Positions 15,170 through 26,231 of a stretch of 64,000 nucleotides of DNA are shown piece by piece. This DNA is from Planoprotostelium fungivorum. Taxonomy: Eukaryota; Evosea; Variosea; Cavosteliida; Cavosteliaceae. The DNA lies in contig MDYQ01000023.1 of NCBI GenBank assembly GCA_003024175.1, positions 62,001 to 126,000 on the forward strand, in the 5' to 3' direction. Below the pieces are notes generated by a model that was given only the letters and a program-made list of their open reading frames with translations, was not told where the DNA came from and did no database searches. The stretch's first letter is position 1. Each line of letters begins with the position of its first letter. The translations under genes were made by a program, and so were the position numbers.

Positions 15170-17057
15170 TCATTCGACTGGTTGATTCATTTCGATCGTT
15201 GTTGTAGATTGAGCCAACATTGGGAAATCCACAGTTTGGGATGGTTTGGGAGTGACGTCGATTGCCTCTTGCAAGTCGTTCACCTCCTCGGGGTCTACTA
15301 CATCTTCCTCTGCATCTATGTGGTTCTTCACTGTAGAAACATCACTTCTAGCCCACATTCTACGATGCTTCACCTTTGGCGAAAAAAACGGGGGCGGCTA
15401 ATAAGAGGGAACCGGCTAATAAGCCCCAATTGATGGCCAACATACTCTGTACATTGAATATCAATGAAATGATGTGATCTGTAACACAATCACCATGTAA
15501 GACAGGGGAATATTGTCCAATTGAGGTACCACGGCTGCTCCTGCGGATTGGATGCCTTTATAGAACCCAGCAAAGTAAGCTGTTTTACGGCTATTGTTCG
15601 TCAACGATCCAATCAGCCTGCCCGTGGTCAGCTTACATCAAATGACCATCTCACCAATACACAGTTGTCTGCCACGCCGCATCAAAGAAACCTGAAAATG
15701 TTGAGTCATCCATCCCATCATCGTCGCATCACCGTAGAACATGTACAGGAACATCGGTGGCAGATATCCATCGGAGGTCCAGTCCAGCAACTCCTTCGTC
15801 TCTCTCGTGAATTGTTGCTGATAAACGAAGCCACCTCCCCAGATTCCCATGGTGATGCAGAAGAGGGCGATGACGCCACAGCGGGCACGAGTGACTCTGG
15901 GGAATCTGCTCCAATCAAGAGCGTTACCAAAGACGAGAGCGCCGACGATCTGAGAGGTCCAGTAGAGGACGTTGTTGAGAGCTCTCGTTCGGATGTTGAA
16001 GCGGCCCAGATTGAAATCGTTGAAATGGTAGACGTAACTGTGGATGGTCATGGAGGCTGATGGAGTGACGTCGAAGTGGTGGATGATAATGCGGTGAGGT
16101 ACTCACAACCAATTGCTGGACCAATACATCGGGAAGAGGAAGATGATGTACCAATCAGTGATGAGGCTTCGTGCCATTCCTTTGAATTCAGACAGGACCG
16201 AAGGGTGTTTCGGTACGGTGACGCGGGTTCCATCTGATCGAATGACCTTCGCCGGATCGCAGAGGAAACATGCGAGGATGGCTCCCGTGAACATGAGTGC
16301 CATGAAGATGGCGTAAGTTCCATCAGACGCTGTCTGTCCGGAGTCGTGGATCTCTTGACCGAGAGCTCCCTGAGGAAGATGAGACGGAGAACCGAGAGGG
16401 ACACATCACCAGAGAGCCAATCACAGCGCCCGAGTTAAAGATGGCCCCTGATCTGAAATCAGATGCATACTCTACGACATGTCCACTCACAGAAGATGGC
16501 GACGTAAGAGCCCTTCTCCTTTTCTCTCGGATAAGACATCATGATGAGCCCCTGTGCCGTCCACAGCACTCCGGCGCACGTTCCCAATAGAACACCAGCG
16601 AAGATGAAGAAGCCGTTGTTCTGTGTGTGCTTCCAGGTGAGAGCGGCAGCAGCATAGACAAAGTATCCGATGCCACCGAAGGATAGTGCGATCCTCACTC
16701 CCACTAAATTCACGATGACACCCCCTGACACCATCTCAGTCATCGATCCGATACTGTGAACCCACCGAAGAAACCGACCACAGAGAACGTAACGTTGAGA
16801 GCAGTTCCCGCCTGGTTGGCAGCGTGAGCGTCGCTGATACCTGCACCTCCCAGGCCAGACAGGGCGTTGAACATGCCCGGACAGAAGAAGCAGACGAAAG
16901 ACACCAGCAGGAGCTGAGTCATGGGAGAGGCATACCAAGGCAAAGCGACCGGTCCGACGTTCCTCTGCTTGTACATCCATCCCTTTGGTAAATCGACCTC
17001 TTTTCCATCTTCATCTCTGGCGGAGCCGTTGTTGTCAGCTGATTCTGGTCTACCCAT
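15170..17057 (-). CDS. UNC93-like major facilitator membrane protein
   Basis: A polytopic membrane protein with about 12 predicted spans, starting with a hydrophilic N-terminus rich in Asp and Lys (ATG 17055-17057). It contains LVSFVCFFCPGMFNALSGLG, the conserved first helix of UNC93-type proteins (fungal DUF895 group). Further matches are FAGVLLGTCAGVLWTAQGL and MSYPREKEKGSYVAIF, typical of the family's fourth and fifth helices. YHFNDFNLGRFNIRTRAL and the late GALVFGNALDW also fit. The hydrophilic tail ends TTIEMNQPVE. UNC93 relatives act as channel or receptor regulators rather than proven transporters, so the substrate is not predicted. Membrane location is sure; the compartment is unknown. 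Confidence 0.85.
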
Positions 17058-17359
17058 AGTGCCGAGAAGAAGGGATGCCTCTGCAGAATGTTGAAGCCGA
17101 TAGAATGAGAATGGATGGTGGAAAGAGGACGTGCGACATAAAATACGGTATTACCTATGTAGGTCTCACTTTTGTATTCCGGGTGACAGGACTGTGACTG
17201 ACAAGTCGGATGTAGCCTCTATATTGGAGTTCAGGTGGAGGATGTGGTGAGGTGGTGTCACATGTCTGAACCTCGTCTACTACTACTACTTGATCGTGAC
17301 AAAACAGACTGAGAAATGCAAGAGACACGAACAACAAGGGGAGGTCACACGAATCTGTT
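17058..17359. other. Intergenic, no gene called
   Basis: A gap of 302 bp between two minus-strand genes, the UNC93-like start on the left and the TMEM115 stop on the right. I see no coding or structured RNA signal. A short CTAC repeat (CTACTACTACTACT) lies near 17277-17290. Confidence 0.4.
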
Positions 17360-18592
17360 TCATTCTTCGGTTGCTGTGGGTGTCTGCGTGTGATGTCCAG
17401 GTTGTATCGTAAACTCTTGCTGCAGCTGCAGCCTCTGGTCTAAACTCTTCAAGGCCTTTGCCCTCCTCCTCTCCGCATCGTTGTCCGTGTTGTGAGATCG
17501 ATTGGTGAGATTCTCGTGCGATAATTCAGCGGTCCGACAGCAGTTGCACGTCTTCAGTATGGAATAGACAGTGTTTCCCAGTATCTGTACGAAGGGGCTG
17601 GTGGATTCAGTCTCGGCAGGTTGTAGATGGATGTCTCACGCGATTCGGTCTGGAAAGAAACTCGAAAAGTTGAACGAGTCATTCAAGTCTCCCACCACTT
17701 TGTTTGTACCGTCCAACACCCTGACCTGTAATTTCGTCGGTTTTTCACGTTACGTGTGTGTGACGTCTCACCTGGTAGAATCGGAGGTAGGTCCATGAGA
17801 TGAGAATACCGAAGAGAGTGTATAAAAGATTGTGGAACGGGAGCATGAAGAAGAAGGGGAGGGTGTTGAAAAAAATGAGGATGAAGGGTAAGTGTTTCGC
17901 TCTCAGACCAAAGAAGGGACTCTCTGATGAGACGTGAATAAAAGTGATGATGAGTTGGATGTAAAAGGGAGAATAGGATGATTGTGATGGAATTCACCTG
18001 TGAAGCCCAGACTGGCCTCTGGAAATAATTGTTTGTTCGCCACGGCGATACCTGCGACGGCTGCAGAGAAACCTGAGAATTGGGCATACATCCTGACGAG
18101 CGAGATCAGATGATGATGATGATATGATGATGCCTCACCATTTGTCTGGATTCGAAAATGGAAAGGCCAGCATCATGAAGAAGAAGGTGCTTACTGATGT
18201 GAGGACGTTGGTGATGGAGAGGAACCGAATGAACTCGACGGCGCCCCAGATTGATTCTAAGCGGCCACCAGCGGCGAATAAGAAGAAAGCATTGAAAAAC
18301 GCCTGCTGAGGTCAGAGTTGGAACATGGATAATAGATCACCGTGATGATGTTTGGCTCGATAAATCCGCTGGTGAAGACAGTCCAGATATAAAAGTTAGG
18401 TGGAAGGACTCTGATTCAAATCAACAAACATGGTCAAATCATGAAGCGGAATCTTGTCTTATTGTTTCTGTACCTTCCAGGTGCCATAGTGAAGAATTTT
18501 GAAACGCTGGGGAGGAGAGAAAATAAGGTGCCTGTCCCAAGCAGAAAGGCACACACCATTTTGGTTCGTGGTGGAACAGATGCAAATCTCAT
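17360..18592 (-). CDS. TMEM115-like Golgi membrane protein (rhomboid-related fold)
   Basis: Exons from ATG 18590-18592 give a multi-span protein matching TMEM115 (DUF1751). Order of landmarks: N-terminal span, LPPNFYIWTVFTSGFIEPN (the family's conserved first loop), GGRLESIWGAVEFIRF, FPFSNPDKWM, the GFSAAVAGIAVANKQLFPE helix, KHLPFILIF, and the signature GDLNDSFNFSSFFPD just before the cytosolic tail. Human TMEM115 sits in the Golgi and affects retrograde transport through the COG complex. The family resembles rhomboid proteases but lacks their catalytic Ser-His, and none is visible here. COG4, encoded at 41-44 kb, belongs to the same trafficking system, though the two genes are 23 kb apart. 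Identification is strong. Confidence 0.9.
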
Positions 18593-19277
18593 TTGAAGCT
18601 GTCATCTTTTAGTCTCAGCTGTATAAATCTCTTGGATGCCACGTCTCTACCAGTCAAAAACTGATGACGATGCAGATGATTATTCACCCCACGATTGGCT
18701 GGCTCTTCGAGATCATTTATCGTGTGGGGTAGTTCTGTTTGCTTTTGGTTAGCAGGATCCATGTTGTGAACTCAGATGAATGCGGAATAGATGCCAGTGT
18801 GAGCTGTGATAGTTGTAGACTGTTGTGTCTAAACTTTTCACAGGAACGTGGTCGCACCAACTCTAATGATCAACAGGTAGAGAGCAAATATGTGCAGAGA
18901 CAAGGTTTAGTTATGTCTGCATAAATAACAGATGGTTTGCCGGCTGTAGCTTGACACAACAAATATAATTCCCATAATACTTATTCATATACTAAAGCGT
19001 ATCGTGCTGCAGAGTGATACGTTTTGCAGTATCGCACTGATCAACATACATAACGTACTTTTCTTTCGCCTTTTACTAAAGAAAACCGTGTATATTGATT
19101 ATCATGTGCCTAGATCAATATTTTTGGCGATGTGCAAACATCGATGAATAATGAAAAGAAACAAGTCCTGCGCAACAAACATAGTTGCCACGGCAAAACT
19201 TATTATCAAACAAAAAGGAGTTCTCGTGTGCGACATCCCTCTCTTTCATTAAAAATGAAACACTCCACATCTCTTTA
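18593..19277. other. AT-rich intergenic stretch with one hairpin
   Basis: A 685-bp gap between two minus-strand genes, AT-rich from about 18900 to 19130. It should include the TMEM115 promoter: an inverted CCAAT-type site (ATTGGCTGG) lies near 18692. An inverted repeat CGTATC (18998-19003) / GATACG (19016-19021) with a 12-nt loop is followed by TTTT. It extends to nine pairs if one G is bulged. No gene is supported. Confidence 0.4.
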
Positions 19278-20551
19278 TCACGTCGAGTCCTTCCACTTCT
19301 TCAACTCCTTTCGACTGAAGAAGGACGTCTCCAAGTCCACAAATTCGTCTCTGTCTTCCTCCTTCTCTCCCTTCTCCGTGACCTTCAGCTTCTCCTGGTC
19401 TCTCGAGCACGTCACCAGATCCCAGCAAGGCTTCTTCACTATGTCTTCACAGTATTTCTCATCGATGGTGCGGCTGTGGCAGTGTATCCCTAGTGCCTCC
19501 ATGTTCTTCACGAACTCGTCCAATCCCTGGTACGAATTGGCACGGTAGAGTGGACGACTGTCCTCACGATACGATTCTTTGGATTGACGAGGTAGAAGAC
19601 GCCGTCAGGCTTGAGGTGAGCGTCTACAACTGCGGGCAGCCACTGAGACAAGTGCAGACCATATAGAACGTCGCTCCCTGTTCATCATGAGAACTTTCGT
19701 GTCGATAGATGTACCCAATAAGACGTCCACTCTGTCTTTGTCGCTCGTGGTGTGTCTGCCCTCGTATAACTCTTGGAAATCGAGTTTCGTAACGGTAACA
19801 TTTCGGGCCGTCTGCTCGTTACTCTCCACGTTCTTCTGGATGTTGGCGAGGATCTGTGGATGTCAGAACGATTCGAAATTTGAATCTCCCGCCTCTTCTT
19901 TGTAGTCCGAAACGGTCGTGTGAGCACAGAACATGGAGGCGATGATGGCAACCTGCACATGATCAGAGTGGACAGTCGGCCGTCATCTCACCAGACCACA
20001 ACCACTACCGATCTCGTGCGACGTTTTGTCCTTCAATTTATCTGCATTATCGTAGCACCATCTGAGCAGAGTCAATGAGAATCGTCCGACGACCTCGTCT
20101 GATCGGTCCGTCGAGATATTGTGTTCGATGATTAGATGGTGTCACCTGGCCAACACGATAGACGAATCCCAAACTTTCCAAGCGTTTCCTGTTGATGAAT
20201 ATCCACTCTGGTGAATGGCCACTGACAGATCGTACAATCTTCCCTTGCTCTTCTTTTTCGCTGCGGCCTTATAACTCGACTTTGTGAAACCTACTGTGAC
20301 AACACTACCGACACCACCTCAACCTAGTCAGTGATGATCGGTCGGGATCACAACTCACCGTCTTCTTTCTCGTCGATATCTGAGGATCAATCAGATGGAA
20401 ATACAAAGTCGATTCGCCTCTCACGTAGATTATTGACTTCATCTTGATTCAACTGTCCCAAATTCCTCTCCTCTTCCAAACGATCGGCCTTATCGAGTAA
20501 TTCGTCTATGTTCTGATTGCCTCCGTGGAAATACTTGAGATAGACGTCCAT
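19278..20551 (-). CDS. Protein methyltransferase of the METTL21/lysine-methyltransferase family
   Basis: A seven-beta-strand, SAM-dependent methyltransferase. The SAM-binding motif I is seen as HEIGSGCGL, split from the next strand VAIIASMFCAHTTVSDY by an intron. ILANIQKN and KLDFQELYEGRHTTSDKDRV follow, then the strand-4 region DVLLGTSIDT. The C-terminal exon carries LVNPKNRIV and FVKNMEALGIHCHSRTI. The Val-Ser-Asp-Tyr acidic strand end and the ANIQKN helix are typical of the PF10294 family, which methylates lysines on chaperones, elongation factors and similar proteins. The usual post-IV DxxY triad is not clear (DVLLG is seen), so the substrate class cannot be told. The start at 20551 shares a 104-bp promoter region with mS35. 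Exon joins between 20100 and 20400 are approximate. Confidence 0.78.
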
Positions 20552-20655
20552 CGATGATGATCAGGAAAAAAAGAGAAAAATAAAATGGGTATAATTCCAG
20601 AGTTGCTTTTACAACGCAAAGACCCTCTCGTGATCTCAGTGAGAGGCAATCAATC
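20552..20655. promoter_or_regulatory. 104-bp bidirectional promoter region
   Basis: The methyltransferase (-) and mS35 (+) start codons are only 104 bp apart, head to head, so both promoters lie here. The minus-side half is A-rich (AAAAAAGAGAAAAATAAAAT near 20567-20586). No named element is recognised. Confidence 0.45.
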
Positions 20656-23600
20656 ATGTATACTGTGGCCCTTAGGCGTAGCACGCCTCAAGTGTCACTC
20701 AAGGCACAGACCTCTTCGACTCTTAGAAGAGCCTACGCTTCGAACAAGTTGGTGACTGTGATCCACAAGGAATTGGAACAGATTGCACAGCAAAAGGGTA
20801 TATCGTTTCAGACCACTGTGATCTCTAATATCGACGTGGCCAATGCCAAACAAGAGAAGCTCGAGAGAGATCTATCTCATTTCAAAGTGGGGTATGAGAA
20901 ACCCTTCCTGAAGGCTTGGTCTGTCTTACAAGAGGCCAATACTCCATTTTCAGGAAAGAAGATGGTAAATCTCGTTCCAAGAGAGGAGAAGGAGGCAGCC
21001 TTCCAGAGGTGATAATCGTGATCATCTCGATCGTGCAATCCGGTTGATGTCAAGTAGATACGGAGCCCCCGAGCTACTATTCAACGGGAGAAAGAATGAG
21101 CCTTCATCGACCGTCGTAAGTCTCGTCTGTGAAAGACATCCATCTAATCACAATGCAGGGCATAGACTCAAACGATGTCATCCAAGACGAGAACAATTCT
21201 AACGTGTTCGACTTATCTCTCCGTCCTTGGGAGTGGGAAGAATGGGTGAACCATACCATCCATTCCACCTTAACTCATTCAACTGCAGGATGCCGAAGGT
21301 GCCGAACTGGAAGACATCAACCTCCAGACTATCAAAGAGCCCCCCGTCAAGATCAGAGTCGACGATGATAGTGAGCCCTACATCCATCCTTCTCTAAACC
21401 CCATCAGATCAAGAGGAGGAAGGAGACGAGAAAGGGGAATGGGAAGACCGCCTCAGCCTCGCTTCTCTCATGCAAGAAGAGGGTTTCAGAGTCACCCTCA
21501 AGCCGGTGGAGAAGAGCGCCGTCGACGTGAGATGATCATCTCCCCATCACATCATCCACGAATCATCATCGAGTGACGCGATGACACCACAGATCCTGAT
21601 GAAATTTCAGGGAATGATCGACTCCTCAGTATACGAGCGCGCCAAGCAGTGCTACGTGGTTCCCCCCATGGACTTCCCGATGAACTTGGACTCTGAATTA
21701 GACGTGTTGACTCCCTACAACAAGCCCATCATCAACGGCTCAGACGATGTCATCATGGCTCCTTTCTACGGGTGATTCTTTCTCTCGAGTTGATTCCATC
21801 TCATCTCCACAGTATCATCAACAAGGAGATGTCGACCCTGCAGAAACAAAGAGACGCAACCATGCCAGGTATGTCACTCCACGAGCTTCTGACTCACGTT
21901 CGGCAGACGAGACGGACCACGTTGGAATCGGCCTGAGACATTATCCGGAGGAAGAGGAAAACTTCAAATCACCTTTCTACGTCACAAAGAAGGAGCAGAT
22001 TCCAATGTGGAGTATGACGGTGAGTCAGTGGTGACCATGACCACTGAAAGACGTTCCAGCTCGAACACATGGCTGACCCTCGCCATCAACTGCCTGACAT
22101 CAGAAACTTGGACGTTATCTTCGAGCCTCCCCTCACTGCCGAAGGCGAGTTGTATTCCAACGCGACTTCTCGTTCTACATCCTCACCCATACGATCTCCC
22201 TCGTCCTCTCGTGCTCATTCGACTCAGAGATCAGAGAAGAAGCCGCCGAGGGTATTGGAATGGATGCAGAGGACCCAGAGTACTACAAGCTCCGACCCGG
22301 CCTGAAGAACGTCTACGAGATCAACGACGTAGAGGAGGATGAGAACATGATCGACTCGAAAGATGAGACTCCCTTCGAGCCACCGAGAGAGGTTTGTCGC
22401 CTTGGTGTCGATGGTCTGACGATGGACAGAGAGAGAGTGATAATTACGATTGGGCCACCTTCCTTCAGTACGGAAACGAGCTGGCCATCAATCAGTCCAA
22501 GATGACCGAGAAGGACCTTCACAAGTCCATCATCAAGGAGATCTTAGACAATGGAATGATCCCCAGCGTAAGACATCTCATCATCTCATCTTCATCATCT
22601 CATGTCTCATCATCATCTCATCATCTCATCATCTCATCATCTCATCATCTCATCATCATCTCATCATCTCATCATCTCATCATCATCTCATCTTCATCTC
22701 TGGATGTCTTCACGTTTCTGATCTTTTCATGTGCAGCCCATGACAGAAGAATCGATTGTCATCACACCCACTCCATCGAGAAAGTTTAAGAGAAACCAGA
22801 AGAGAAAGGATGTCCTCGACGACGAGTATCTCGATCATCTGAAAGAGACTGAAAACATCCCCATCGTGAGTCTCACTCGATCTAAACCATCATCCACCAT
22901 GATCACCACAAATAGTATCACTACTAACATGATCATTACAAACATAACATAATAACATCATCATTACAAATACTATCATTCAACCATTATCATTGCAAAC
23001 GTTATAATATAAGATTAATCCATTCAGCCTGCCACGGAGAGATTCCACGGAGCCAATCACCCCATGACCTACAAGAAGAAAGCAAAGAAGCCCCCCCACG
23101 TTGGCCTGGGAGCCGGCGGAGGCCCCGTCAGACCCAACGTGAGACACCGACACCGACTCGACTCTGACCATAGACAGAGTCTAAACATCTACTGGGCCCT
23201 CCCCAGAGCCACGTCCGAAGAGACTAAGATCAACGGAGAGTTCCCCTTCTCCCTCATCGAGAAGCATGAGATGCAGCTGTGGGGTTCTCATCATCAGAGA
23301 CATCGTGTCAGAAAGGTCCTCTTGAAAGTCAAGCCTTCCCTCTTTCGATTCAGCGAGCCTGCCATGGAGAGATTCAGAGACATCACCAAGGAGAGATACA
23401 ACGAAGAAGAAGACGTCCTCACGCTGCCGGTCAGCCGCTTCATGAAGAGAGAGGACAACGTCTTCTTTGCCAAGAGACTCTTACGGGCCATCGTGGACGA
23501 AGCGTGGAAGGCCGACCCCTCTTATGTGTCGCTCGACGTCTTAGTCGAGAAGACGCTGTTCCCGGGGTGAGATGAGAAGGAGATGTGATGGTGGCTGATG

Positions 23601-23682
23601 GTGATGCAGATTGGACGAGATATTCAGAAACCCGACGAAGAAGGTTTCACTCCTGCACTACACGGATGTAGAACAACAATAA
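20656..23682 (+). CDS. Mitochondrial small ribosomal subunit protein mS35, N-terminally extended
   Basis: The C-terminal exons match the MRP-S28/mS35 domain: MERFRDITKERYNEEEDVLT, LPVSRFMKREDN and FAKRLLRAIVDEAWK, ending LLHYTDVEQQ at TAA 23680-23682. The N-terminus (MYTVALRRSTPQVSLKAQTS) is Arg/Ser-rich without acidic residues, as expected of a mitochondrial import signal. Between them lie about 450 residues in roughly ten exons: ELEQIAQQKGISFQTTVISN, MKFQGMIDSSVYERAKQCYV, MSLHELLTHVRQTRRT and PEYYKLRPGLKNVYEIND. All join in phase and none shows a stop after intron removal, so I treat this as one protein, much longer than mS35 elsewhere. A two-gene reading is possible but no internal stop/start pair supports it. 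The intron at about 22568-22737 is swollen by a CATCTC repeat. Confidence 0.82.
22573..22702. repeat. CATCTC/CAT microsatellite in an mS35 intron
   Basis: About 130 bp of imperfect CATCATCTC units fills the intron between the exon ending in DNGMIPS and the exon starting PMTEES. It triples the length of an otherwise typical short intron. Confidence 0.9.
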
Positions 23683-23840
23683 ACATTTTGCAAAATCAAT
23701 TGTTTTGTTATTAGAGACAGGTTCTCTACACTGATGAGATGGAATAGCCATATTCCTCAACGGAGGGCATTCTGGACCTCTCATCGATCCTATCATGTAT
23801 AACAGCATCGGTGAGAAAGTACACTTATTTATAGAGATCA

Positions 23841-24473
23841 TCAGACCACCATGATGTTGAAGAGCTCGTGCTCTCCAAGGTGATTCGAGAGGTGAACGCT
23901 TCCATGCTTGACGCCGATGTATGGTCCGTGGTGGGCCTTGATGGCGACTCTTCCATTGATGTTCTCCACTCTGAATTTGGTGTGGTTGTGCTCTCCGTGA
24001 GAGTGTGTGGTGTAGATGTAGCCGTTATAATCGACGGCTAGCCACTTGGAATGGTGGCATCGAATGGTGTAGATGTCATCGTGATGCCATTCTAGGTGAA
24101 AGTGGGCCTTGTGAGAGAGATAGGGCTCGTTGAAGAGACCTCCATCTTCCGCCGTGAGGAAGGTGCCGTTGTGTGCCTGGAATGCTCTCTTGCCATGGTT
24201 GTTGACCAGACCTCCAGGTTGCTGCTGGATGGTCGTCACGACAGTCTCTGTGGCGTAGGGCTGGGGATAACCTGGTTGGGCGTATCCCTGAGGAGGATAG
24301 CCGGGCTGGCCGTATGGTTGGGGAGGGTACACTATTAGACATCAGATCGCATGCCGGGTGTTCGAGCCGTCACCTGTCTGTTGGTAGACCGGAGCAGGCT
24401 GTTGGACATAGACAGTCTCGACGACTTCGGTGTGGTGGCCGTGGTGGTGGTGATGGTGGTGTCCGAAGGTCAT
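23841..24473 (-). CDS. Hisactophilin-like actin-binding protein with His tag and Pro/Tyr/Gln-rich N-terminus
   Basis: The last ~125 residues match hisactophilin, a His-rich beta-trefoil of Dictyostelium that binds F-actin and membrane in a pH-dependent way. Matching blocks are KRAFQAHNGTFLTAEDGG, THSHGEHNHTKFRVEN, GRVAIKAHHGPYIGVK and VHLSNHLGEHELFNIMVV. Unlike hisactophilin (118 residues), it has about 80 extra N-terminal residues. First come seven consecutive His plus a nearby HH pair (GHHHHHHHGHH), then a PPQPYGQPGYPPQGYAQPGY low-complexity stretch of the kind found in annexin VII and other membrane-associated amoebozoan proteins. One intron follows the codons for VYQQT. A role as a pH-sensitive actin-membrane linker is inferred from the family; the His cluster could also bind metal. 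Confidence 0.9.
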
Positions 24474-24859
24474 CTCTATCTGTTGATACTACTGCTTGCT
24501 CTGTTTCTGATGGAACGTTAATGATTCAGAGCTCTTACGACCTCCACCCCGAAGTCCTTCGGGGGGCTCTTTCACGTTCGGTGCTCACGAACTTGGGAAG
24601 CACATTTGCCGGCGTCCCGAATATTTCGTTCGGGCATTGGTGAGGCAACATCCCAATAGGGTCCGATTCCTGGATAGGCGCGACGACAGTGTGGAGTTCA
24701 GGGAAGGAGACAAAGAGGCTTGATGCATAAAGAGGTGGAACATGATGATGATGGTGTGACGATATTTATCCGTTGAGCACTGTTTATTCTTTCGTTGCAT
24801 ATCATTGTGCGTGCGTGTGTGGTTGTTCGATCTCTTTGTACAGTGAAGGATTATAAGAT
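24474..24859. other. Intergenic region with clustered stem-loops
   Basis: A 386-bp gap between the hisactophilin start and the decarboxylase stop, both on the minus strand. It contains the stem-loop cluster described separately (24528-24648). No protein gene is supported. Confidence 0.4.
24528..24648. ncRNA. Possible structured RNA (three or four stem-loops), strand unknown
   Basis: Within 120 bp there is a perfect inverted repeat CCCCGAAGTCCTTCGGGG (24547-24564) enclosed by AGAGC (24528-24532) and GCTCT (24566-24570). Next comes GTGCT (24581-24585) / AGCAC (24599-24603), then CCCGAA (24616-24621) / TTCGGG (24629-24634) enclosed by TTGCC / GGCAA. This is more pairing than expected in an intergenic spacer. 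I cannot match it to tRNA, snRNA or a named snoRNA. It could also be UTR structure of hisactophilin or chance. Confidence 0.25.
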
Positions 24860-26231
24860 CTACAGATCCTTCCCCAGCAGCTGACCCATCCTGACTTTAT
24901 CTCCTGTCTTCACTGCAAATTCAAAGTCGCGACTCTCAAAGATCAATACCACCTGCATCTCTTCAGTATCTTTCGTTCTAGATCGAATCGTAGAGTGATG
25001 ATGATCAAGATGATGATGATGATGATGATGACGATGACGATGACGATGACGATGTTGATGTGCTGAAACTCACGGTGGAGCCCAAGTTGAAGAGGCCTAT
25101 CTCTTCTCCCTTGTCCGCTTTGATCGGATGAGAGTAATCCATGCGGTAAGCGTAAGTACCGACCCCTTCTTACGTCAGGAGATTTCGGTCGAATCTCACA
25201 CACCTCTCATGGAGAAATATCTAAGATTGGGATTCCTCCAATCTCTCACCACGGCGTTCGTACGTATGGCCTACGTACGTCAGTGATGATTTTCAGACTA
25301 CAACTCACTGGATCGAATTTGAAGGACATGGAGCCGACGTTGTAAGCACCGACTGCCGTGAGGGAATAGAAGCCTTGGTCGGGCCTGGAGCCCAGCAGGG
25401 CCACTCTCTCGTTAAGAGCTAATAGATTTGGAATTAATCTTCCGACAGAAGGAGCGATGGGAAATAAGGTTCCGGGGAAGTGTCTGCGACCTGATCATCG
25501 TCAACCGTGATGGCGAGAGACGAGACGAAATAGAAAGAGAAGGAAGGAGAAGAAATGAAATAGAAAGAGGAAGAGATAAAATGAAATAAAAAGAGGAAAA
25601 ATTCTCACCCGTGATGAGCCATTGTTCGGGGGAGTGGATGCGATGATAATCACCGGGGGCGAGATAGAGGACACAGTGATAGAGTTTACTGTTGATACCC
25701 GCCTTGATGGTTTCCCAGTCTTTACCCAAAAAGCCAGAGATGGAATAAGAGATGCCCTTGACCTGCGAGCTCTCAGATGATAGAACGTGATGAAGCTCTC
25801 ACCTCAGTCACGAGATCTTGTGTGACTTCTCCACAACTGACTACCTTAGCATCCACTGGGCTACACTGCCAGATATCAATCGCGTGATGAAAATGGATGT
25901 AATCACCATCCCCAGCTCTGTTATCGGACGTACTCCCTGTTTGATGGGCCGGGAGAAGAAATCTCGCAGTGTGTTGAACTCTTCGAGAGGGATGGGCACC
26001 TCATCCAGGTTCACCTTGAAGAGGTAGGCCCATGCTGCATCATCGTCAGCGAGTGGCTGTGTTCCAGGTCTTCACCTCGGTAGACCCAAACACGAAAGAA
26101 GGGAGGAAGAGTTCGGCTGTTGACCGCGCCCCATAAGAACGACAAGAAGACGCCTAACAGATCCCATCTGACGAGTTGTGGAGGTTTACGGATGGACGGA
26201 ATACGAATGGGTATGCGCCATCTTCGTTGAA
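24860..26231 (-). CDS. Phosphatidylserine decarboxylase, mitochondrial type (5' end unresolved)
   Basis: Converts phosphatidylserine to phosphatidylethanolamine (EC 4.1.1.65), normally at the mitochondrial inner membrane. Visible in order: FLWGAVNSRTLPPFFRVWVY, LFKVNLDEVPIPLEEFNTLR, DFFSRPIKQGVRPI, SPVDAKVVSCGE, VKGISYSISGFLG, LYLAPGDYHRIHSPE with the conserved DYHRxH, VALLGSRPDQGFYSLTAVGA and AYNVGSMSF. The self-cleavage motif LGST lies in GLFNLGSTVVLIFE, where the serine becomes the pyruvoyl group. It ends QLLGKDL at TAG 24860. The first recognisable exon starts near 26231. The upstream exon with the import signal lies somewhere in 26232-26800 but I could not place it. An intron near 25000 holds a GAT repeat. 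Confidence 0.88.
24996..25060. repeat. GATGAT/GACGAT microsatellite in a decarboxylase intron
   Basis: About 65 bp of GAT and GACGAT units within the last intron of the phosphatidylserine decarboxylase gene. Confidence 0.85.

Noticed and set aside
15074-15433. A 119-codon plus-strand open frame with hydrophobic runs
   Set aside because: It is antisense to the last exons of the UNC93-like gene, whose minus-strand frame is supported by family similarity.
22573-22702. The CATCTC repeat as a possible CRISPR-like or minisatellite array
   Set aside because: Units are short, contiguous and without spacers, an ordinary microsatellite inside an intron.
24350-24380. GTGTTCGAGCC, resembling a tRNA T-arm
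   Set aside because: No matching acceptor, D or anticodon arms nearby; it lies in the short hisactophilin intron.
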